Assembly: GCA_921293015.1 (NCBI GenBank)
Contig: OV121084.1
Coordinates: 51,123,864 to 51,187,863 of the forward strand
Direction: 5' to 3'
DNA from: Phorcus lineatus
Lineage: Eukaryota > Mollusca > Gastropoda > Trochida > Trochidae
Length of the DNA stretch: 64,000 nucleotides
A model generated the notes under the pieces. The model was not told where the DNA came from and searched no databases. It worked only from the letters and a program-made list of their open reading frames with translations. The position numbers were made by a program, and so were the translations under genes. The first letter of the stretch is position 1. The number at the start of each line of letters is the position of its first letter. Below, one piece after another: positions 1-12,486 of the stretch.

Positions 1-1649
1 CAAATTTTTTTATTTTTTTTTATTGATTCGTTGGTTGAATTTTATTTTATCTCAAACCAATTTTAGCTTTTCCTTCAGCGTCATTGAAAATTGTTAATAA
101 GTTTCTTTGGAGTTAAGAATCAACAGTAACAAAACAGTTTGCTTTGCATAATGTTAAATTCATTTTTACTTTTATTGATTCATTGTTGTTAGTTTAGATA
201 CTGATAATTACAGGGAAGGGGGGGGGGTTTCAGGGGAGGAAAGAAAAAAAATATACAGCCATTAGGGGAGGGTCATGAAAAAAATTACGAAAGGTTAGGG
301 AGGATCATTTTGAAATAGACAGTTATAAAACCATCCTTCTTTAGCAATTGAAAGTGGGGCTGAAACATTATCATAAAGCCTTATCAAATAAAAAAAAATC
401 CAGAATATGAGCGAGACTGGTTTATATTCTTAAAAAACACATGCTTATATAAACAAAATCACTATGAATTCATTGCTCCATTCATCGTTCTTTATTCTTG
501 TAGAACAAAAAGTAGAAAAGTAGTTGTTGGACTGAGAGTTTATACAAGAAGTTAACAGGTGTTTGCTATATTTATACAACAAAGATGCATATTTGATAAC
601 TAAGACTCATAAAGTTAAAACAGCTAGTCACATTATTAATATCTGAATGATTATATTAATCGTTCTCAATGATACAAAGTTATGAAACCGTAACACTTTA
701 GCAGATGGCTTGATTGGTGCAAATTTGTTAATATAGCCATACTTATGAAAAAAATCTAAATGCATATTTAGAAAAATAAATTCCAATGTTGATATTCCAA
801 AAACTGGGAACATTTGCTATCTTCATACTTAAGCTTCCATACTTTTTTGGTTTTACACCTTATTGTTTAAATATGAAGTAACATGTAAGAAATGTAACAT
901 ATGAAACCTAGATGTGCCTTTATTATCCTTATGTTATGTACCTTCAAAATTCTATAGATTTCTTGTGCTAGAAACTTAATTTAGACGGTTAAATTTGTTT
1001 TTATCAAACTCATACACAAACAGTTTAAATGTTATGAAATTTGATAATTTAATTCCTATAAAGTAAAGATTTGACATTTTACATTGTTTGGTCCTATACT
1101 CTAAAAATGTTTGTAGATAGATTTTAAATCTTTTTTTGTGTGCTTTAAATGGTTTTCTCCTTTCATGGTTTTATCAACTCATGAATTCATTGTTTCAAGT
1201 TTTCAGTGGAATAATGTGGGCAAGATATGTATTTTGATGGAATTTTTAACTAGTGCAATATCTAAGCTCTTTTTATCTTTGTTGAAAGTAAATTCAATAA
1301 AGAAGTTGATCATTCATAAAATAAATTCCTTCTCTTCCTCAATGCTAACCTATTTTGTTATTAAGAGATAAAAAAGACATTGTGATTTGAATCTTAAAAA
1401 TAAATAAAAAATGAGCCTTAAAAGTAAGATAAAATTAAAGATAGAATTTACACTATGTTAAACATATGTGTGTATTATAAGCAATAGTATTCAAAACCTA
1501 TTTTGATATACAATTGATGTAAAAAAAAGGTCTAATAAAAATTATTTTAAAACACTATAGATCATTGTCATAGACCAGATATCTGTTGTTTTTTTCAACA
1601 TTATTTTAAGCGTTACTTAAAGGATTTTAAAACCCCACTTAAAAACTAT
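1..1649. other. AT-rich non-coding stretch
   Basis: No reading frame here has protein-like composition and no domain is recognisable. Apart from the purine/G-rich repeat remnant at 225-312 I see only A/T runs. It could be intron or intergenic DNA. Confidence 0.6.
225..312 (+). repeat. G-rich interspersed repeat remnant (first of two)
   Basis: Contains 'ggggagggtcatgaaaaaaattacg' type sequence that recurs in diverged form at 4307-4370 on the same strand ('ggggagggtcaagaaaa...tacg'). The sharing of an unusual G-rich/A-rich alternation at two loci indicates an interspersed repeat. I cannot place it in a family. Confidence 0.45.
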
Positions 1650-1880
1650 TGTGATTAGATACGTGACGTTTCAATCACACAACACATCTTACGACATCGC
1701 CAAGATAAAAAATTTGTCCTTCATGGTAAACTTGCAATGTCACGCTTTCCGAGGGAAAGCCGAAAACACCCGAACATTAATGAGCGCAATATCTAGTGAC
1801 GTAATAGTTGCCCGACGAACCCGGAAGTGTGCAGTTGTTGACATGTAAGCGTAGGGAGAGTTTCTGGCGTGAGTTTATAA
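1650..1880. promoter_or_regulatory. CpG-bearing promoter-like island
   Basis: This stretch has clearly more CpG and GC than its surroundings. It carries a CRE-like TGACGTAA at about 1798, an ETS-type CCGGAAGTG at about 1821, and a donor-like ACAT|GTAAGC at about 1842. A first exon could start here on either strand: the minus strand opens with MSTTAHFRVRRATITSLDIA, the plus strand with a short frame from 1808. Promoter status is inferred from motif content only. Confidence 0.35.
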
Positions 1881-3844
1881 AGCCGAATTTTGATGTAACT
1901 GTCATTAGAAATAAACATATAATGCTAAATATTATATCACAAACAAATTATGAACTTATTCGACAAAAATCTTTATTCTATTCGATACATTATTTTTCCA
2001 TTTTATAATCAAAATTCCACTACACGATTACGTGCGAGTGAAATCGTATTCGAATCAGCATGCATTTCATTTCATGTAGCCCTAAACTTTAGTTATGGGT
2101 TTATAATTTTGTACAACTATACTACAAATTGAAAACAACAAACCATAGCAAATTCATAGCTTTACAGAATATTTTTGAAAATGTTTTTAAAATAAGTTTG
2201 GACGCCTTAGTTTCTGCGCTTGTTTCGAATCTAGGCTAGGCCTAGATCTATATGTGACGAAACGTCCGACTGTCTAACTAACTGTTTGTGACGAAATATC
2301 TTTATGAATTTGTTTATGACAAATGAATTTTATTATATGTCATCATTGTTGAAACTGCGATCGTTTACTGTAAAAGGGGTCCCAGTAACTGTCTCTAAAT
2401 ACGGCCATTAGGTGAATAGTTTATAAGCTAATATCATTATAATATCAATTCTTATCTTTTTCTGTTGTTTGAGTCTGCTGAATCAGACAATGATTTTTTC
2501 CCCATATTTATAGTAGGCCTAGATCTAGTAGCAAAGATAAAACTAGGCAATGGACAGAAACAGCAATATCTATATAAAAAAATATTACATATAGGGAAAA
2601 TATGTTTGACATTTATCATGTAAGTTTGTTTGATTTGTAAATTTGTTTTAAATGATGATATTGTTACCATACATATACAATATGGGTATCAATTGCTACA
2701 TCTACATTGTACATCTACATCATCTAATTTCTGTGATTTAGTTCAAAGTTTTGCAAAGAATCAAATTTGAGAAGATATTTCTGTTTTCAAGTCTGAAGAC
2801 TAACACTTTAATCAGGGAAAAATAATTGCAGGTCCAACAAGTGGAAGTTATGTTCAGGTAATTTCCATGTTGTTTTAAAATATTAGAAAAAACATTTTTT
2901 TTAGATTTTAAAATTTTACAAATTAAATCACTTCAATAACTCCCCCCAGAAAAAGAAAAAAAGATGGATTTTTTTCTATTACTCTCTGCCTACAAGAAGG
3001 CTAAATCCATGCCGATTTCCTTATCACATTTTAATTAGGATAGTGTTTTTATATGAACAAGAGAGTTCTTGTATTGGATGTTTTTTTAGAATTAATGTTT
3101 TCTGATTAAATTACACATGCAATATGCCATAAATGTACGTATGTATAAGTTTTAAGTTACATATTCTTGGCAATTCTATCATAAATAAATTCAGGCGAGT
3201 CCCAGAAATTTAGAATAACAAACTTAATTTGAAAAGAATGCCTGCATTTAATTTGAAAGTATGTTGCATACATGTTTTCTGATAACTAAGTATTCCCAAA
3301 ATCATTGTAATTTAAAAATACATATTTACTTTATTTGTTATTTTCATTCACCTTTCAAAAATCAATTATCATTTGTAAAATTCCCATGAGGAGTTGATAT
3401 CAACATCATGATCTTGAAAAAAAAGAAAAAAAAAGGGGATTGCTATCTATATTATAAAGAGAATTCAACACTTATACTTGCTAATTATTTCTTTAAATCC
3501 ATGTGATCAACATTGTTTATTTCTTTACATAAAGCTTTAGTTTCTCATTGTCTAATGTTATAAAGTATTCTTTTTGGATTTTTATTTTATTTGTGACTAT
3601 CTAGTCTTTGTCTTACTTCAGGTCTAGATACAGTATTGAAATGAGTATTATTACAACCCCTAGAATTTTGTAACTATAGTAAATATGTAAATTAATTTAT
3701 TGTGTTTATTGAAAATATATAAATAAAAAAACATAAACCCAACAACAAAGGCACAACGAATTTTAAACGTCGATTTGACGGAACATCGATATTGTTGAAT
3801 CTTATCGAAAATTTCAAAAAATTAAAATATCGAAACAAAATTAA
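1881..3844. other. Non-coding stretch, nothing recognised
   Basis: AT-rich DNA with short homopolymers. The palindromic string 'taggcctagatct' occurs at about 2239 and 2516. No coding or repeat structure that I can support. Confidence 0.5.
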
Positions 3845-4110
3845 AACACGATCTTTTTACTTCGTCCGACATTGATATAATGTCTTTGACGTATATTTTG
3901 GGGAAAACATGTCACAAGTGTCGGAACATACCAATCAAAAGCATGTTTTTGAGCTGCTTGACATCGGCCAACTGCAGTTCTTTACGCCTGGGCGAGAGTG
4001 ACGGGCCACTATTACGTCACATTACGGAAGGTGCCGAAAGCTGCCGATCTTTTTGCATATCGGCGAGCCGGATTCGCTGAGCGGCGCACAAATGACAGCG
4101 CGGGTTTGCA
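3845..4110. promoter_or_regulatory. Second CpG-bearing promoter-like island
   Basis: CpG density rises sharply, with several gccga/cggcg clusters and a CRE-like TTACGTCAC at about 4013. It has the same character as the island at 1650-1880. A 66-codon plus-strand frame (3880-4080) crosses it but matches no family I know. Could be a promoter or a decayed GC-rich repeat. Confidence 0.3.
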
Positions 4111-4284
4111 AAATTTACGTAAAATCATAGAGGCTTGCATTTACCTTGGAAATCTGGCACTATAATGAAACTAAATAACATAAAATAGGGTTTTAAAATC
4201 CTTTAAAGAATTTTTCTCTTTTGGAAATATCAAAAAAAAATTGAATGTAGAACCGACCATAAATCTTCAAAAGACCAATTTCAA

Positions 4285-4440
4285 GAACTTTCGTAGATAT
4301 GATTTGGGGGAGGGTCAAGAAAAAAAATACGCTTCAAATGGAAGGGCCATGAAAATTTTTTTATAGACAATCCAAAGAGAAAAAACCCCGGCCCATCCCC
4401 CCACCCTGTAATAAATGACCGGTCCCTAACGGTTATATCA
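4285..4440. repeat. G-rich interspersed repeat remnant (second of two)
   Basis: Begins with a diverged copy of the 225-312 repeat and continues into a C-rich tail containing 'aatgaccggtccct' near 4415-4430. The 'gggaccggtcatt' string on the other strand looks like a family signature, but I cannot name the family. Confidence 0.4.
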
Positions 4441-5141
4441 TTAACTCCATGGTTCAAACTGAAATGCATTACACAAAACAACTTTCTGTGAAAAGCTCTT
4501 TTTGATGAATGACCTACAAATTAGATCGAACCATACAGACAATAAATGAAGAAAGTGAAAAGGTCACCTCGCCTAAGATGAACCCAGTGCCAAATGACTC
4601 CTCGATGTAAACAGAAGTCCTGTCTACAATTAGCCCATGTCATTACAGATCGTTTCATGTTGATAGCATTCTGTGTATAGACCTAAGTGAAGACTTTGTT
4701 ATGGTCAGTAGAGGTCAAGGATTTTGTCTTTTTTAGTTTTAATGTTTAATGTCTGAACTGATATTGCAGTTTTCTTGAATAATATTTCTATGACAAGTAT
4801 TTTCTATAAAAGTACATAAAACAAATGAATCGCAGTTGTGCTGTCTAAATATTACCTAAAGAGATATTTTAAGACAATGGTCGATTTTGTTTTCATAAGG
4901 TTGGTAAAAAGTTATCAACATTTTAATTACCTTTGGCAGGTAAAGATATAAATAACAAAAACTGAATAATAAATTTTATGGCAAATTCTGATTATCAATC
5001 ATAAAAAATAACAATATGTCAAGGATGCGTCTTCTATTTTAGGAACTGAACTTGAGTGAATAAGCGATATGATACCTTATACTTTGAAATCCATGGGCTT
5101 GAAAACAACATTAGTCGATACTTAACCTTCCCTTACGACAA
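4441..5141. other. Non-coding stretch, nothing recognised
   Basis: AT-rich DNA between the G-rich repeat and the Tc1-like element. No supportable feature. Confidence 0.5.
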
Positions 5142-6386
5142 TATATAGTATCAAGCAGAAAAATTGGGACTTTTGTCGGTTCAATAAAAATAATTAATTA
5201 TTGACCAAATTCGATGAAACTTGGAACAAACATTGCTTTGATACTGACGTTTATGTATTTGAAAGTCAATAGTCCCCCTTCTCTCTTAATGCATTGTTCG
5301 ATTCGTCGCTCCATGCTGTTAATGAGATTGTCTATGTATTCTTGAGGTAGGTCCGTCCAGGTTTCATTGACAAGTCTCTGCCAGTCATTGATGTTTTTTG
5401 GTTCAAGTTTTTCTACTTTGTCTTTCATTATCTGCCAAATATTTTCAGTCAGATTAAAATCAGGTGAGGCCGCGGGAAATTCTACTAAAGTCACGTGATT
5501 TGCTCTCAACCATTCTCGGGTGTGCTGTGACTTTTGAACGGAGGCGTTATCCTGTTGCAGTCTATATGGGATGCCACTTTGAGAGATGTTTGTTTCTATC
5601 ACTCCCTCACGTATCACTTCACAGTATTTCCTAGAATTATTTCTCCCGTTGATTTGTAACAGAGGCGTCGTTCCGAGCTTGCTGATACCACCCCAAACCA
5701 TAATATTAGGTGAGTACTTTGGGACCATTTTCGACATCTGCCGCCTCTTGACCACATTTTTCGGGTTGTTCTGTAGAATTGGAACTTAGATTCGTCTGTA
5801 AACATGACATGAGAAAAATCTTGCCCCCTCATTTGACGACACCAGGCGAGCCGCATTACCTTGTGGGCATCGGTCATCAGTGGTATCTTCAACGGCACTT
5901 GCTTAACGAAGCCAGAATTGTTTAGAGATGATTAGTCTGATTGTCCATTCTGATACTTCAGGGGTACCTTGACTTGCAGCCCTTATAACAATTTGTTTTG
6001 AAGACCAGTTTAGATAAAGCGAGGCGAGACGCGCAATGCGTCGTCTGTCATTATCGCCAAAGGAGGTACGACGCCCCGATTTTCGGAAAATGGTAGACCT
6101 GTGTAACTGTGTGATACGTAAAAGTTTATGAATTGATCGGATGCCTGATTCATACAATGTCAGGAGACGATATCTCTGATCTTGTTCTGCCATTCTCTAC
6201 TTCCGCATCGTCTGCTAGCAACGAGGTCATGTGACCACGCTACTGGCGTAGACAGGGGAGATAACTACATTGCAACTCGGGGAAATGGTTAAAACCAAAG
6301 AAATCCGTTTTGGATCGGTTGTAAATACGCGAAATAAATTTAGGGGAAATATTAGATGTTAAAATTTTTCTGCACGATACTATATA
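5142..6386 (-). mobile_element. Decayed Tc1-like DNA transposon (DD34E)
   Basis: About 1.25 kb bounded by 24-bp inverted repeats: TATATAGTATCAAGCAGAAA... at 5142-5165, and its complement with two differences at 6363-6386. A Tc1-type transposase remnant fills the interior on the minus strand. TA flanks are plausible but ambiguous because both ends lie in TATATA. Size, inverted repeats and catalytic spacing fit a classical Tc1/mariner element. It is non-autonomous now because the transposase is interrupted. Confidence 0.85.
5198..6193 (-). pseudogene. Tc1-like transposase pseudogene
   Basis: Read on the minus strand, the N-terminal part (6193 to about 5903) is a helix-turn-helix DNA-binding region with LLRITQLHRSTIFRKSGRR. 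The next part (5898 to about 5750) holds the first catalytic Asp in MFTDESKFQF. The last part (5755 to 5198) has MVWGGISKLGTTPL, the second Asp in RLQQDNASVQ and the Glu in SPDFNLTENIW. There are 34 residues between the second Asp and the Glu, so it is DD34E. The three parts lie in different frames, so at least two frameshifts separate them (near 5900 and 5750). The usual QDNAPxH is changed to QDNASVQ, another sign of decay. Confidence 0.9.
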
Positions 6387-6483
6387 TTTTACATTTCACT
6401 CTAATCACAAAATACGGGCAAGCGAAACAAACCTCTATTTTACGGCTACTTCATGCTGTGATTCTTGATTACATAGGGTGAAA

Positions 6484-6517
6484 GTGGGGTGGGGGGAGGG
6501 GGCGGGGGGGTGGGGGT
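6484..6517 (+). repeat. G-rich tract with quadruplex potential
   Basis: Five runs of four to seven G separated by single bases (GGGGTGGGGGGAGGGGG then C, G7, T, G5). This matches the strict G-quadruplex pattern many times over. It sits just before the start of duplicated segment A. Confidence 0.8.
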
Positions 6518-6749
6518 AGAAATCGACCACTAAAGATTATCACTTCTTGTCAATATCAATGGGCGGAAGAAGGTTATCAAATAAAATTTTGTCTGCTTTG
6601 CAGTTCGTCTCCAGGAACAATGATGTATAGGTTTGAAATAAAATAGTTTACTTAAAATACGCTTTCAATCATAACACCCAAGGACTGAGAATAAATTTAG
6701 GTCAACGACTTTACACAAATATCAGAAACGTTTCATGAACGCTCAAATT

Positions 6750-7028
6750 CATTCTCTCCCAACAGAGGTAGCTCCGTCATCAATTCCTATGCAACCTATG
6801 TCTTAATTCGGTTTCTTGTGCACGAAATGTCAAACGCTGATTGGACGCAATCAAACTTAGTTGTGCAATCAGCGACGCCGTTTAAAAAATATCATTCAAA
6901 TCACCTAAGTTATTTCCGTAAGCTTTCAAAAAGCTAAACTTTATTCGAATATGCACCTTGCACTTTGACTCGTCTTAACAGAACACGAACGCGTCATTTT
7001 CCGACTGTTTAATTACACAGGCCTGTGT
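6750..7028 (+). mobile_element. Truncated MITE of the 'cattctctccc' family
   Basis: Starts with the family terminal repeat (cattctctcccaacagaggt at 6750) and runs through the same interior as the complete copy at 27280-27734, but in opposite orientation. It stops in the internal 'cacaggcctgtgt' sequence; the other terminal repeat is missing. It lies inside segment A and is absent from the matching place in segment B. Confidence 0.85.
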
Positions 7029-9897
7029 CTTAACCTACCTATGTTGTCGAATGAACTGCATTACTGCTCGAATGACTTATGTACGTACTATCACAATAGC
7101 ATACCCTGGAGGTGAGATTGCTTTCAGAACAGATGCTTCAATTATCTTACAATTGACAAATTATCTACTTGGTGTCTTTGAATTAACTTTATGGACCCTG
7201 TTCAACGAATACTTGGCAAGCAGTTCACCTTGGGTGTGTATGTTCTGATTAGGATAAAAACAGCGAAATATATTTATTGAGAAACATTTCAGAATGGTCA
7301 GATTTCTGAAGAAAAAACAGCGAAAATTAGAAAATTTAATACATAACAGAGACTTTTGAACCATTCCTGGTGATGCCATGTTCCTCTTCAACGCAGTCTC
7401 GGCCATGGCTGAATTTTAACTGAATACCGTTTGGTTGTGGCAAATTATTTGTGAAGGAGCATCATTCCCTAATGACTGCATCATTATTAATTACTTTCGG
7501 TGTTATAATGTTTCATTGTTAATTTGAGGGTACTTAATAACACTCGATAGAGTCGTTTTTGTAGTCATCGCTTTTGAAATAATCAATGGTTAATAAATAA
7601 TTGACACTTAAAATAATGTTTAGGCACCACACTTTTTGCTTGAATTTGGTAAGCATTCAAATACATAAGGTCAATAATGGTTTACTGTCTGGCTAATACG
7701 TTTCACACAATCTTCATTCGCGTAAACAGAGTGAAATTGATTCTGAATTTCCTTTCGCAAAAGGTGTTTGCAACTCAAATCAGATTTTGATATTTCCAAC
7801 CAGTGTCTTCAAACTTTTAACATATTTTCTTAATAACACTTATATGTATGAAGAGCTTTGTCACGCACACAAATGAAACATTAAATGAATTGCTACATTT
7901 CAGTGTTATATTCGCGCATGAGTGATCCTTTCCAAATTTAATTTAACAACAGAATGGCAACAAAAGGACAACAAAAATGTTCTCGAAATTACATTGCCTC
8001 CAAATACTTGACTGAATTGGTTTTTTTCTAAATGATATTTGAGACTTTTGTTAGCAATTCTTGGCACAAACGCATATCCAGAATACTATCGCGAGTGCTA
8101 GAGAAGAAAATGTACACCACGTCTGATGTTATTCATGTTGGAAATTAAGTAACAGAGAACATGTTATAATAAGTTTTTGTCTTTTGTCTTTGCAAGTTGA
8201 CACATACCACTTCAGTTGATTAAAGTTCAATGAATTTCAATCAACGTGTTAATTCATCATCTACTGTCAAATGTACAGAAATAACAACGGCCTCATTTAT
8301 GCTCTTTAGCATGCAACAAATTAACCTTTTAAACATAATCAATCCAAATCCTTCCTTCTCTCTGATTTAAATACCTTTCTCAATGAACATTTGACTAAGA
8401 TGCCCACACCATCAAGGTTACATTGGTTGATACCTATTCACCTGGCAACGACAGAAGCTGCAGACAAATGGTCTTCTTATTTCAGTTGATTGCCTTCAAC
8501 ACTCACTCCGGATTTATTACACATCTCACTTAAAATTGCCAATGTTCAAGAAAAAAATATCCATTCCTATCACAATTTCGTTTAGCCATGTTCATGGCTA
8601 AAATCGTTCGGTTTTGTTGTTTCAGGTTGATGGATGATTTGTTTAATTATATTGCTTTTGAAATGTTTATTATAATTATTTTTAGTAATAAACCTTTAAT
8701 AAATTGTAAAAACTGTGACAGACATTTTGTTATACTGTTGTGTTATCCTCTACAATCTATTCCTTACCAATTTGAGACTATCTGTGTTTTTTTTGGATAA
8801 AGCATAAGTAATATAAATCCATAGTATTATTTTCCAAACACAAAAGGCATTACAACTACACCACATACCTTCTTGATGGCTACCTGTTCAAATGGTTAGC
8901 AATTGCAAAAGGATATTTGAACAAATTAACAGTAACTCTTGAAATTATTTCCTTTGTTGATATTTTGTCTCTCATCAATACATCCATTTCGTCATGCATA
9001 ACTTTAGAATAATTTACAGATGAAAGATCGTTTTGTTTGTAGTGATCCTCAAAAATCAAAGGATGAATTCAACGAAGTTTTAAAACTTCATCATCAAACA
9101 ACCTGCCTATATATCTTTTCAAAGTAAGAAGAGTAAGAAGGGAAAGGTTGATGATTTTCAGAAAATTATAATGTATTCTGTCATTCACATAATATCTTTT
9201 GAGTGATTCATACCTATATATCAAGTATCAATTATTCACAACCATAAAATCATTTATGAAAATTAATTACAACATTTAGAATGTAAGTACATTTAGGTTT
9301 TTATGGACATATTAGCCATGAAATATAATAATCAATTACACGATAAAAACATTTACAAATATGAGGCTATAAACACGAACGTGTAATTATGAGCAGTAGA
9401 TGATAGAAAAGAAAGAGATACTTACAAACATCAACTTGTTGTTCAAGAATCTCTTAACAAGCAACAAATCCAATCAATTGCTTTAGGGCTGTAGCAGACA
9501 CTTATCCAATCTCTCTGTAAGTTCACTGTTCCCTTGAGATAACAATATAGCGAAATTACTGCCTAGAATTACCAAAAGATCAGAGAGGTTTCTGAGTGAC
9601 AATCTCAATGAAGGATAAAGGAAATTATCTACATAATATGATATAAATGATATAAGGTTAAATCAGGCATGAGGTTACATTTTATTAATAATCTGCTTCA
9701 TCAACGTTACTGCCCGAAAAATGAATGTGTTTTATGACTTTCCCATGTCTTGAACATGGATTTAGGAAAACAACTGATAAAATGTTTTTACTGTTATATG
9801 TTCATATAAGAATCAGTCTACCCATCCTAGTTTTTACAAAGTAAAAAGTATTAAACATTACACTTAATTTTGTACTAACCGATTACAAATCGATTTT

Positions 9898-10009
9898 CAC
9901 CTCTCCCCTTAGCGGTGGCTCCGTCATTAATTCCTATACAACCCCTGTTATAATAAGACAGAGGTTGTATAGGAATTTATGACGACGCTAAATCTGTTGG
10001 GAGAGAATG
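9898..10009. mobile_element. 112-bp snap-back derivative of the same MITE
   Basis: Consists of little more than the two terminal repeats head to head: 'ggtggctccgtcattaatt...' followed at once by its complement, ending 'ctgttgggagagaatg'. It would fold into one long hairpin. The whole interior of the 455-bp family member is gone. Present in segment A only. Confidence 0.85.
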
Positions 10010-11744
10010 TAATTTACATAGTGTCTGTCAGTTCCGTGAATGTAATGGTTTTCAGGAATTTTCAGTAGGCATTTGTCTGTGTAAGTGTTGTAAGTGTAAC
10101 ATGTAATATAATGAAGGATGAATTGTGTTTTTTAAAGTCAAAATTGGACTACTTCTTCAAAACTGCATTAGAAGAGAATGCAAAACTCCCCAACCGTGTT
10201 TAGAAAGATTGGATTGACTGAAGAAAGCTACAAACAAACGAAAACAACTAAGGGAAATAATGTGAACTTTAAACTGATACGGAGAGTTATTACCTTAACC
10301 ACCAATTTTCTCTGCCTTAGAAAATTCACTATTACTAATGTAACCTAGAATTTGAATTTGACATTCCTACCAGTTTCGTATTTATTGATCTTCCTATTTT
10401 TGCCAATAGCATCATTTTTCTACTGTAACAATATTTTGGTGCAGCAAAATATATGCATGAAGTAAATAACACATCTTTAAACATAAAACCAGAATTTCAA
10501 TAATCTGTTTAAACTATCAAGTAATTATTATTGCAATTAATTAATGCTGTGTGATATACATAAAATATTTCCTTCATAAATCGTTGAACTTAACTGTTTA
10601 TCTGAAGGAAATGATACCTTTTCAAAGAAAGTTTTCATAATATTTGCTGTATCTTTTGTCTCTTTTTTTTTGTCTAAAGCTAGTCTTAACAGTAAGAAAA
10701 GTTATGATATCCCTATTGAGATGGCATTGATCAATTGTCTTTTCAAAATATAATTTTCAATATTAGAAATCACAATAGGAAAAGATTGAAGACATGAAAG
10801 AATAATATTTTGTAACAGTATTGCGCGTATGTATTTCAAAATAAATTTGCAAGACAAACGTTGTTTTTTGTGAAAACAACATTAGATAAAATAACCACTA
10901 CTTCCTCTTTTTCGAGTAACTGGATTCACTGAAGTCTGTTAATACCAATTCGTAAAAGAACAATAAGCTGCTAGATTCAGATTAAACATTACGAGAATAG
11001 GTTCATATAAACGATCAAAGACTGACTGCACCCCCAAGGTCACATCAATAGACTAATTAAATAATGCGAACAACTACTTATTTCCTAATTACGAAAGATA
11101 CAAGACTTCAGAGAGATGGTAACAAGAAGAGGGAACCCAATGACAATAAGTTGACAACACGTTGCTCTACCAAATGGTGGGTTTAGCTCAGCTCAAACAA
11201 TGTAGAAGGCAACTTGTGTAGAAAATCAGTGTGTAAGGTTCTGAGGTTAAAAATATTTAACTTAATATACATTTTTCAAACTTTACATTTACCTTTTAAC
11301 AATACAAGACGAGGAGAAAACATTCTGATTTAAATGATGTTAATGTTTCGGTGTATTGAAAATTGCAACTTTATTGCCGACTTAGCAAGAGAAGAAAGGC
11401 ATTTTCTTTGAGTCTTATTCCAAGTGAAATAAAAAACAAAACTATATGCAGTATGTTCTACTAACAGAAACATTACCGTTTGCATTTGGATTGAAATTAC
11501 GAAATAAAATTATTTCAGATTGCTTTTACATACTCTTTTACAATTCTTTAGAAATGTTTTGATAAATACGCAATCTCAATTATTGTTCAATTAAAATGTA
11601 TAATAATGGAACATAAAAGACAGCCATGCACTCTGATATCCTCAGCATGAACAAAGAACCCGATTTATTTAATACTCCTTATCGTTTTCCTGTGTTTTGT
11701 TCAAAAACTATTTTCATCAGTCGGAGAAATAGGAAAATATAAGA

Positions 11745-11994
11745 AGTCAACTTGTCCGCAAAAGAATTTGTGACCTGGGTCCAAAACTATATTTAGTCCA
11801 TAGGCAAGGCTCTGCCCAGCTGTTAAAATGGATATCTGAATAAAGGGATGTAAGGACCTATACAATCGCGCTTAGCGCTAAGTAGTTGCTTTTAAAGTAC
11901 ACTTCCCTGAGGGTAATGATATAAGTAGCACTTTGAGCATATCTTAGAACGTGGAAAAGGCGCCATATAAATATCCACATTATTATTATTACAA
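11745..11994 (+). mobile_element. SINE-like repeat, family C, with (ATT)n tail
   Basis: The body contains 'cccagctgttaaaatggata', 'aaggacctataca', 'tcgcgctta' and the end 'gcactttgagcatatc...ggcgccatataaat', closing in ATTATTATT. The same blocks in the same order occur on the other strand at 47335-47535. The final 'ctttgagc...gcgc(t)atataaat + (ATT)n' module is a widespread SINE-type 3' end. tRNA ancestry is not evident. Confidence 0.7.
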
Positions 11995-12094
11995 ACTAAA
12001 CTTGACTTGTGCACTTTTTGATGCCAAGCATTAACTCATGTACAAGATAACTAAATTGAAATCTTTTGGTCATGGATAGACAGCTGTACAAACT

Positions 12095-12373
12095 TCATTC
12101 GCTAAAGTTCCTCTTTACCCTTGTAAGACTGTAAAAAGGCAACTTTGAAACTTCTTTTGATGAATATTTGATTTTTATTGTTAAATGATTCCCACTGGTA
12201 AAGAGGAACTTTGTTAGGTACAATGGCAAAGCTACAGCTGCTTTACCCGAATTAATTTCGGCAATTTCAAATTTAGTACAAATATCATGAAAAATGGTGT
12301 TCACTTCGGACCAACTTACTGAAGCATCACTCATCAAAAAGTTACTTTTTTTGTGAAGATGAAGGAAAATCAT
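12095..12373 (-). other. Ungapped conserved patch shared by A and B
   Basis: A 92-codon minus-strand frame whose C-terminal half (LPLYLTKFLFTSGNHLTIK) has a counterpart in B at 24197-24409 (LPLYRTGIFFISGYHLTMK). About 100 bp align without gaps at roughly 78% identity. In B the frame meets TGA where A reads on into EVSKLPFYS. This could be an old exon now degrading in B, or simply a well-preserved part of the duplication. No domain recognised. Confidence 0.25.
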
Positions 12374-12463
12374 ATTCCTATAAGATATTTAAATATAATA
12401 ATAACTGTTTACCGGAACACATTTGGCAGGGATTTATGCAACAACTAGGTCCAAATTGAAATA

Positions 12464-12486
12464 TAATAAATAATAATAATAATATA
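12464..12486 (+). repeat. (AAT)n microsatellite
   Basis: Short imperfect AAT/TAA run, with AT-rich sequence either side. Confidence 0.8.
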
